A DNA stretch of 64,000 nucleotides, taken from positions 434,001 through 498,000 of the forward strand of contig RQJH01000005.1 of assembly GCA_014156375.1 (NCBI GenBank), read 5' to 3'. Both the position numbers and the translations under genes were made by a program. Source of the DNA: Enterobacteriaceae bacterium 89 (lineage in GTDB: Bacteria > Pseudomonadota > Gammaproteobacteria > Enterobacterales > Enterobacteriaceae). Positions 57,976 through 64,000 of the stretch are shown one piece after another; the first letter of the stretch is position 1; each line of letters opens with the position of its first letter. Below the pieces are notes generated by a model. The model did not search any database. It was not told the origin of the DNA and worked only from the letters and a program-made list of their open reading frames with translations.

Positions 57976-58055
57976 TGTAGGCCTGATAAGGTGAAACCGC
58001 ATCAGGCAATTATTACATCACATTGCCCGATGCGCTGCGCTTATCGGGCCTACAA
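57976..58055. repeat. REP palindromic pair between recD and argA
   Basis: The left copy (57976-58010) runs TGTAGGCCTGATAAGG to ATCAGGCAAT, and the right copy (58023-58055) runs TTGCCCGATGCGCTGCGC to GGGCCTACAA in the opposite direction. They resemble the E. coli REP consensus (GATGCGCTGCGCTTATCGGGC type), a different family from the 35.9 kb element. They lie between convergent genes. Confidence 0.8.
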
Positions 58056-58088
58056 CGTCAGGATCCGCGACGGTTATGTCGGCCTGAT

Positions 58089-59420
58089 TCAGCCTAAATC
58101 CGCCATCAACACCTTTGACCGCCGCTGATAGTTGTACATCTCCTTTTTGCTCTCAGGCAACAGATCCACTTCTACCGGCGTAAATCCGCGCTCCTGGAAC
58201 CAGTGGATGCTGCGGGTGGTCAGCACGAACAGCTTGCTGAGCCCCATCTGCTTTGCCTGAGTCGCTATGCGTTCCAGCAACACTTCACCACGCGAAGAGC
58301 TACGGTAATCCGGATGGACCGCCACGCAGGCCATCTCGCCGATGCGCTCTTCCGGGAACGGATAAAGCGCCGCGCAGGCGATGGTGGTGTTATCGCGCTG
58401 GATCACGGTGAACTTGTCGATCTCCATCTCCAGCTGTTCGCGTGAGCGGCGCACCAGAATGCCCTGTTGCTCCAGCGGTTCAATGAGTTCAAGGATGCCG
58501 CCGATGTCATTGATGGTGGCGCGGCGGATCTGTTCGGCGCTCTCCATCACGATTTGCGTGCCGATACCGTCGCGTGAGAACAGCTCCTGCAGCAACGCAC
58601 CGTTTTCCTGATAGCTGATTAAGTGACAACGACGCACGCCGCTGCGGCAGGCTTTTACCGCTCCACGCAGGAAACGTACCGTGCCGGAGTTATAGTCGCC
58701 TTCCTCTTCCAGCGTTTCCACACGGGCCTGAGCTTCGTTGGGGAACAATTCTGAGACGATCTCGCCATGTTTATCGTAGACCCCTTGCGATGAGCAGAAA
58801 CCGATCATCTTTTCGGCTTTCAGCTTCACCGCGAGCTGAGTGGCGATCTCTTCTGAGGTCAGATTGAAGCTTTCGCCGGTGACGGAAACCGCTACCGGCC
58901 CCATCAGCACAATCGCGCCGTTGTCGAGCTGACGATGAATGGCTTCTTCGTCGATACGGCGGATGCGACCGCTGTGGCAATAATCGATGCCGTCATCGAC
59001 GCCAAGCGGCTGAGCGATGATGAAGTTACCGCTGACCACGTTGATATGCGCGCCCTGCAATGGAGTATTGTTGAGGCTCATCGACAAACGCGCGGTGATA
59101 TCCAGCTGCAGCATTCCGGCGGCCTGCTTAACCAGATCCAGCGTTTTGGCATCGGTGACGCGGGTGTGCTTGTGGTAGATCGGCTCGTGATGATGTTCCG
59201 CCAGGTTGGCATCGATCTGCGGACGTGCGCCATACACCAGCACCAGGCGAATACCCAGACTGTGAAGCAGACCTATATCATTGACTATGCTTGAGAAATT
59301 CTCATGCTCTATGGCTTCCCCACCGAGCATAATGACAAACGTCTTCCCGCGGTGGGCGTTAATGTAAGGGACAGAATGACGAAATCCTTCAACCAGCTCG
59401 GTTCTACGTTCCTTCACCAC
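58089..59420 (-). CDS. argA: ArgA, N-acetylglutamate synthase
   Basis: The 443-residue enzyme matches E. coli ArgA. The N-terminal kinase-like domain ([19 protein letters not shown]) binds arginine for feedback inhibition; the C-terminal GNAT domain ([19 protein letters not shown]) transfers acetyl from acetyl-CoA to glutamate. It makes the first intermediate of arginine synthesis. It is preceded by a tandem ARG-box operator, so ArgR should repress it. Confidence 0.97.
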   Translation of the reverse strand: MVKERRTELVEGFRHSVPYINAHRGKTFVIMLGGEAIEHENFSSIVNDIGLLHSLGIRLVLVYGARPQIDANLAEHHHEPIYHKHTRVTDAKTLDLVKQAAGMLQLDITARLSMSLNNTPLQGAHINVVSGNFIIAQPLGVDDGIDYCHSGRIRRIDEEAIHRQLDNGAIVLMGPVAVSVTGESFNLTSEEIATQLAVKLKAEKMIGFCSSQGVYDKHGEIVSELFPNEAQARVETLEEEGDYNSGTVRFLRGAVKACRSGVRRCHLISYQENGALLQELFSRDGIGTQIVMESAEQIRRATINDIGGILELIEPLEQQGILVRRSREQLEMEIDKFTVIQRDNTTIACAALYPFPEERIGEMACVAVHPDYRSSSRGEVLLERIATQAKQMGLSKLFVLTTRSIHWFQERGFTPVEVDLLPESKKEMYNYQRRSKVLMADLG

Positions 59421-59432
59421 GGCACAACCCTC

Positions 59433-59471
59433 ATTGCATGATTATTCGTAATAACTGTATTTTTATTCTCT
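59433..59471. promoter_or_regulatory. Tandem ARG boxes of argA
   Basis: Two 18-base ARG boxes (59433-59450 and 59454-59471) have cores TGCATGATTATTCG and TGTATTTTTATTCT, matching TGAATWWWWATTCA at 11 and 12 of 14 positions. The three-base spacer is the normal ArgR arrangement. They lie 13 bases before the argA start codon. Confidence 0.75.
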
Positions 59472-59648
59472 TTTTGCGGCGAGTGCAAGCAGCAATTTCA
59501 CCGAAATCAGGAACTAAGTTAGTAAAAAAAGCGTAGGAATAAGGAATGTTTACCCTTTTATAGATGACAGTTTATGCGCCTTTGGTTAAAGTTTTCGGTC
59601 AAACAGGTCGTTTAAATAGTGAATTCGAATTTTTTGCACGGGATAGGC

Positions 59649-60902
59649 ATGTCTGGAAGTGAGTCAGGATTAAGCCGCCGCCGCTTGTTAAAAGGGGCAG
59701 GAGCGATGTGGTTACTTAGCGTAAGCCAGATGGGTCTGGCTGCCGTAAGCCAGGTAGTGGCGGTCCGCGTGTGGCCGTCGTCAACCTATACCCGCGTGAC
59801 GGTGGAATCCAGCCAGGTGCTGAAATACAAGCAGTTTGCGCTGAGCAACCCGGAAAGGGTGGTGGTGGATATCGAAGGTGTGAACCTGAATTCCGTGCTG
59901 AAAGGCATGGGTACGCAGATTCGCGATGACGATCCTTTTATCAAATCCGCTCGCGTTGGGCAGTTCGATCCGCAAACCGTGCGCATGGTGTTTGAACTTA
60001 AACAGAATGTGAAGCCGCAGCTCTTTGCTCTGGCTCCCGTTGCCGGTTTTAAAGAGCGCCTGGTGATGGATCTTTATCCTTCCTCGGCGACGGAAGTTCA
60101 GGATCCGCTGCTCGCACTGCTCGAGGATTACAACAAAGGCGATCTGGAAAAACAGGTGCCGCCAGCGCAAAGTGGTCCGCAGCCGGGCAAGGCTGGGCGT
60201 GACAGACCGATCGTCATCATGCTCGATCCCGGGCACGGCGGCGAAGATCCGGGGGCTATCGGCAAATATAAGACCCGTGAAAAAGACGTGGTGTTGCAGA
60301 TTGCCCGACGCCTGCGCGCGCTAATCGAAAAAGAAGGCAACATGAAGGTCTTTATGACCCGTAATGAGGATGTCTTCATTCCGCTGAAGGTGCGGGTGGC
60401 GAAAGCGCAGAAACAGCGTGCGGATCTGTTCGTTTCCATTCACGCCGATGCGTTTACCAGCCGTCAACCGAGTGGTTCATCCGTCTTTGCTTTATCCACC
60501 AAAGGAGCCACCAGTACCGCGGCGAAATACCTGGCACAAACCCAGAACGCCTCGGATTTGATTGGTGGGGTGAGCAAAAGCGGCGACCGTTACGTCGACC
60601 ACACCATGTTCGATATGGTGCAGTCGCTGACCATCAACGATAGCCTGAAGTTTGGTAAAGCGGTGCTTGGCAAACTCGGCAAAATCAATAATCTGCATAA
60701 AAACAGCGTGGAGCAGGCCGGGTTCGCGGTATTGAAAGCGCCGGATATTCCTTCCATTCTGGTGGAAACCGCCTTTATCAGTAACGTGGAAGAAGAGCGT
60801 AAGCTGAAAACGGCGACCTTCCAGCAGGAAGTGGCGGAGTCGATTCTGGCCGGGATCAAAGCCTACTTTGCCGATGGCGCGACGCTGGCACGAAGAAGCT
60901 AG
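59649..60902 (+). CDS. amiC: AmiC, N-acetylmuramoyl-L-alanine amidase
   Basis: The 417-residue protein has the twin-arginine signal [11 protein letters not shown], an AMIN domain (about 35-140) that places it at the septum, and an Amidase_3 domain with zinc residues in [12 protein letters not shown] and LVETAFISN. It cuts peptidoglycan stem peptides during daughter-cell separation and is activated by NlpD. I start at MSGSESG (59649), matching E. coli in length; the frame opens ten codons earlier. Confidence 0.96.
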   Translation: MSGSESGLSRRRLLKGAGAMWLLSVSQMGLAAVSQVVAVRVWPSSTYTRVTVESSQVLKYKQFALSNPERVVVDIEGVNLNSVLKGMGTQIRDDDPFIKSARVGQFDPQTVRMVFELKQNVKPQLFALAPVAGFKERLVMDLYPSSATEVQDPLLALLEDYNKGDLEKQVPPAQSGPQPGKAGRDRPIVIMLDPGHGGEDPGAIGKYKTREKDVVLQIARRLRALIEKEGNMKVFMTRNEDVFIPLKVRVAKAQKQRADLFVSIHADAFTSRQPSGSSVFALSTKGATSTAAKYLAQTQNASDLIGGVSKSGDRYVDHTMFDMVQSLTINDSLKFGKAVLGKLGKINNLHKNSVEQAGFAVLKAPDIPSILVETAFISNVEEERKLKTATFQQEVAESILAGIKAYFADGATLARRS

Positions 60903-60918
60903 AAGAGTGACGAAAGGA

Positions 60919-60944
60919 ATGACGCTGAAAGGCGTCATTTTTTT
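60919..60944 (+). terminator. Terminator after amiC
   Basis: The stem ATGACGC/GCGTCAT with a six-base loop is followed by TTTTTT, 16 bases after the amiC stop. Confidence 0.88.
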
Positions 60945-60976
60945 GGCAATTTTAGGGGATTAGCGAATTTCAGATA

Positions 60977-61002
60977 CAAAAAAACACCCGTTAAGGTGCT
61001 TG
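60977..61002 (-). terminator. Terminator of the tRNA operon
   Basis: On the minus strand CACC/GGTG, within AAGCACCTTAACGGGTGTTT, runs into seven T residues, 15 bases after the last tRNA. It ends the metZWV-type transcript. Confidence 0.8.
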
Positions 61003-61016
61003 TTGTTTTAGAAAGT

Positions 61017-61093
<77 letters not shown>

Positions 61094-61143
61094 TCCGTCT
61101 GTTTATCCTTCTGGCGGATAAACCTTTCTCTTCAATTTGTAGT

Positions 61144-61220
<77 letters not shown>

Positions 61221-61270
61221 TCCGTCTGCTTACCCTTCCATCGGGTAAACCTTTTTCTACAAATTTTAAT

Positions 61271-61347
<77 letters not shown>

Positions 61348-61556
61348 TCCGTGGATGCGCACTATACGCTGCTCGCATTTTCATGCAACCCTTTTTTTAC
61401 AGGAACTGTTTGATTTCCTGCACGGGTGGGTAAAAACAGCGCGTATTGACCGTTTTTTGTGCTGAATTTAGCGTCTGGCACGTTATCACATTTCAATACC
61501 CCTGGCGGTTTGTTATCTTCATCACGCACTCAGGCTGTAAAAGAAGACGAGAGATG

Positions 61557-62654
61557 ATGAAAGGACGTTGGGCAAAATATCTGGCGACGGGAGCAATGAT
61601 GGCACTGCTTGCCGCCTGTTCCTCCAAACCGACCGATCGCGGTCAGCAGTACAGCGACGGCAAACTGAATCAGCCGTTTTCCCTGGTGAACCAGCCGGAT
61701 GCGGTGGGCGCGCCAATTAATGGCGGCGACTTCGCCCAACAGGTTAATGAAATACGTAACGCCTCGCCGCGCCTTTATGGCAACCAGAGCGGGGTGTTCA
61801 GCGCGGTGCAGCAGTGGTTGCAGTCCGGCGGCGATACCCGAACCCTGAAGCAGTACGGGCTTGATGCCTGGCAGATGCAGGGCGCAGATAACTACGGTAA
61901 CGTGCAGTTTACCGGCTACTACACTCCGGTGGTTGAAGCACGCCACACGCGCCAGGGCGCATTCCAGTATCCAATCTACCGCATGCCGCCTAAGCGCGGT
62001 CGCCTGCCTTCCCGTGCAGAAATCTACGCCGGAGCGCTAAGCGATAACTACGTGCTGGCCTACAGTAACTCCCTGATGGATAACTTCATCATGGACGTGC
62101 AGGGCAGCGGCTATATCGACTTTGGCGACGGCTCACCGCTGAACTTCTTTAGCTACGCCGGGAAAAACGGCTGGGCCTATAAGAGCATCGGCAAAGTGCT
62201 GGTCGATCGCGGCGAGTACAAAAAAGAAGATATGTCGATGCAGGTGATCCGCCACTGGGGCGAAACCCACAGCGAAGCAGAAGTGCGGGCGCTGCTGGAA
62301 GAAAACCAGTCGTTCGTGTTCTTTAAACCACAGTCCTTTGCGCCTGTGAAAGGCGCGAGCGCCGTACCGCTGATTGGGCGTGCCTCCGTGGCCTCTGACC
62401 GCAGCATTATCCCACCGGGTACTACGCTGCTGGCTGAAGTGCCGCTGCTGGATAACAACGGTAAATTCAACGGTCAGTATGAACTGCGCCTGATGGTCGC
62501 GCTGGACGTCGGTGGCGCAATTAAGGGTCAGCACTTCGACATCTATCAGGGTATTGGTCCGGATGCCGGACACCGTGCGGGCTGGTACAATCACTATGGC
62601 CGCGTCTGGGTGCTGCGTAACGCGCCGGGTGCAGGCAATGTGTTTAGCGGTTAA
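61557..62654 (+). CDS. mltA: MltA, membrane-bound lytic transglycosylase A
   Basis: The 365-residue lipoprotein has the E. coli length. The lipobox is LAACSS (Cys21). The MltA domain shows NVQFTGYYTPVVEARHT and the 3D domain DVGGAIKGQHFDIYQG with the catalytic Asp. It cuts peptidoglycan glycan strands, leaving 1,6-anhydro ends, from the outer membrane. I start at MKGRWAKYL (61557); the open frame goes back 37 codons without homology. Confidence 0.96.
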   Translation: MKGRWAKYLATGAMMALLAACSSKPTDRGQQYSDGKLNQPFSLVNQPDAVGAPINGGDFAQQVNEIRNASPRLYGNQSGVFSAVQQWLQSGGDTRTLKQYGLDAWQMQGADNYGNVQFTGYYTPVVEARHTRQGAFQYPIYRMPPKRGRLPSRAEIYAGALSDNYVLAYSNSLMDNFIMDVQGSGYIDFGDGSPLNFFSYAGKNGWAYKSIGKVLVDRGEYKKEDMSMQVIRHWGETHSEAEVRALLEENQSFVFFKPQSFAPVKGASAVPLIGRASVASDRSIIPPGTTLLAEVPLLDNNGKFNGQYELRLMVALDVGGAIKGQHFDIYQGIGPDAGHRAGWYNHYGRVWVLRNAPGAGNVFSG

Positions 62655-62673
62655 TAACGTCGTTTGAGGTTTT

Positions 62674-63480
62674 ATGTCAGCAGTTCTTAGCGACGCCTGG
62701 CGCCAGCGGTTTGGCGGCACGGCGCGTTTATATGGTGAAAAAGCGTTGCAGCTGTTTGCCGATGCGCACGTCTGCGTTGTCGGTATTGGCGGAGTCGGGT
62801 CGTGGGCGGCGGAAGCGCTGGCTCGTACCGGTATCGGTGCGATTACGCTTATCGATATGGATGATGTCTGCGTTACCAACACCAACCGTCAGGTCCATGC
62901 GCTCGGCGGCAACGTCGGGCTGGCGAAAGCGGAAGTGATGGCGGAACGTATCCGCCTCATTAACCCGGAATGCCGGGTGACGGTGATCGACGACTTCGTG
63001 ACTCCAGACAATGTGGCTGAATATCTGGGAACTGGATTCAGCTACGTGATTGACGCTATCGACAGCGTGCGGCCAAAAGCGGCGCTGATTTCGTACTGCC
63101 GCCGCTTCAAAGTGCCGCTGGTGACAACCGGCGGGGCGGGCGGACAAATCGATCCCACGCAGATCCAGGTCGCCGATCTGGCGAAAACCATTCAGGATCC
63201 GCTGGCGGCGAAGCTGCGCGAGCGGCTGAAAAGTGATTTTGGGGTAGTGAAAAACGGCAAAGGGAAGCTCGGTGTCGACTGCGTGTTTTCGACGGAAGCG
63301 CTGATGTATCCGCAGTCTGACGGCTCGGTTTGTGCGATGAAAAGCACGGCGGAAGGGCCAAAGAGAATGGACTGTGCGTCAGGCTTTGGTGCGGCAACGA
63401 TGGTCACCGCAACCTTTGGTTTTGTTGCGGTATCCCATGCGCTGAAAAAGATGATGGCGAAGGCAGAACGCCAGGCTTAA
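62674..63480 (+). CDS. tcdA: TcdA (CsdL), tRNA t6A dehydratase
   Basis: The 268-residue E1/ThiF-like enzyme has the ATP-binding loop [19 protein letters not shown] and Asp in TLIDMDDVC. It adenylates and dehydrates t6A37 in tRNA to the cyclic form, ct6A. It works with CsdA and CsdE, whose genes lie just beyond. It lies 19 bases after mltA and overlaps the end of csdE by four bases. Confidence 0.96.
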   Translation: MSAVLSDAWRQRFGGTARLYGEKALQLFADAHVCVVGIGGVGSWAAEALARTGIGAITLIDMDDVCVTNTNRQVHALGGNVGLAKAEVMAERIRLINPECRVTVIDDFVTPDNVAEYLGTGFSYVIDAIDSVRPKAALISYCRRFKVPLVTTGGAGGQIDPTQIQVADLAKTIQDPLAAKLRERLKSDFGVVKNGKGKLGVDCVFSTEALMYPQSDGSVCAMKSTAEGPKRMDCASGFGAATMVTATFGFVAVSHALKKMMAKAERQA

Positions 63481-63920
63481 GCCTTCCGCGCGGCGGCGAG
63501 TACCGCGTCGCGCAGGGCGTTCAGCCCCTGATTGCGGGAAGCGCTGAGCTGCGCGCGAAGCCCGAGTTCATCAAATAAAGCGAGCGGATCCTGGCTTAAG
63601 AGCTGATCCGCGCGTTTTCCCTCCACGGCGGTTAGCAGAACGGCCAGTAATCCCCGAACGATCCGGCCTTCACTGTCGCCGTAGAAATGCAGCGTACCCT
63701 GGGCTGAGTGAGTGGCCCCCAGCCAGACGCGGTTTTCGCATCCGGCAATTTCATGGGCCTGCTGTTTCAGATCGTCGGCCAGCGCCGGGAGCTGTTTCCC
63801 CAGCAGGATCAGCTGACGGTACTTATCTTCCCACTGGTTCAGTGGGGTAAAAATCTGCCGTAAGGTTTCTTCCGTTACGGTTGTGCCGAACGGGTGTCCG
63901 GCAAGGGCTGGGCTCGTCAT
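63477..63920 (-). CDS. csdE: CsdE, sulfur acceptor for CsdA
   Basis: The 147-residue SufE-family protein has the sulfur-accepting Cys61 in [12 protein letters not shown]. It receives persulfide sulfur from the cysteine desulfurase CsdA and helps TcdA. Its ATG is directly after the csdA stop, so csdA-csdE is an operon on the minus strand. Confidence 0.95.
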   Translation of the reverse strand: MTSPALAGHPFGTTVTEETLRQIFTPLNQWEDKYRQLILLGKQLPALADDLKQQAHEIAGCENRVWLGATHSAQGTLHFYGDSEGRIVRGLLAVLLTAVEGKRADQLLSQDPLALFDELGLRAQLSASRNQGLNALRDAVLAAARKA

Positions 63921-64000
63921 TTAATCCACCAGTAATTCAAGGGCGCGATCCACGGCGCTAACCAGCGCGTGAACGTCTTCCTGAGTATTATACGGGGCAA
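63921..64000 (-). CDS. csdA: CsdA, cysteine desulfurase, C-terminal end only
   Basis: Only the last 25 codons and the stop are in the window. The translation APYNTQEDVHALVSAVDR continues to LELLVD and matches the end of E. coli CsdA. The stop codon is adjacent to the csdE ATG. The rest of the gene lies beyond the right edge. Confidence 0.9.
   Translation of the reverse strand, partial: APYNTQEDVHALVSAVDRALELLVD

Overview
The window is chromosomal DNA from a member of the Enterobacteriaceae. From about 17.5 kb to the right end, gene order and protein sequence follow the Escherichia coli yqeG-yqeF-kduI-kduD ... ygeA-lysR-lysA-galR-omrB/omrA-aas-lplT-tas-ygdR-ygdQ-mutH-rppH-ptsP-lgt-thyA-ppdA/B-ygdB-ppdC-recC-ptrA-recB-recD-argA-amiC-metZWV-mltA-tcdA-csdE-csdA block closely, with almost every start and length agreeing with the E. 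coli proteins as I remember them. It is not E. coli: araE is missing, and queH, kdgF, two fepE/wzz-like genes, a LacI-family regulator and a GNAT gene sit between the shared genes. I would place it near Enterobacter, Leclercia or Lelliottia, but the genus cannot be decided by eye.

Left end (1-13.4 kb): a contact-dependent growth inhibition type two-partner secretion locus on the minus strand, cdiB-cdiA-cdiI, followed by an unrelated lipoprotein gene cut by the window edge. CdiA (about 3,330 residues) has the expected order: secretion domain, first filamentous-haemagglutinin repeat field, non-repetitive centre, second repeat field, pretoxin region, variable toxin tip. The tip and the immunity gene are visibly AT-richer than the rest.

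13.4-16.5 kb: a compact minus-strand operon made of a secreted peroxiredoxin, a DsbD-like membrane reductase without the usual N-terminal domain, an ECF sigma factor and an NrsF (DUF1109) anti-sigma factor. A GAAACT-N16-CGAA promoter-like element upstream of the first gene fits autoregulation. I read this as a self-contained periplasmic redox-stress module.

16.5-26.1 kb: a PdxI-like aldo/keto reductase, yqeG, queH, yqeF, then the pectin and hexuronate breakdown genes kduI, kduD and kdgF. These flank two tandem fepE-like O-antigen chain-length regulators. A near-identical KdgR-type operator lies upstream of both kduI and kdgF.

26-38 kb: ygeA, divergent lysR and lysA, an orphan LacI-family repressor, a GNAT gene, galR with a GalR operator, the paired OmpR-dependent small RNAs OmrB and OmrA, aas-lplT (lysophospholipid recycling), tas, ygdR and ygdQ.

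38-64 kb: mutH; an intergenic region with several DnaA boxes at the place where E. coli carries DARS2; rppH-ptsP; lgt-thyA; the prepilin-like ppdA-ppdB-ygdB-ppdC chain running into recC-ptrA-recB-recD; argA behind a tandem ARG-box operator; amiC; three identical initiator tRNA genes; mltA; and the CSD sulfur-transfer genes tcdA-csdE-csdA, the last cut by the right edge. REP-like palindromes sit after yqeF, between lplT and tas, and between recD and argA. I saw no prophage, insertion sequence, integrase or CRISPR array.
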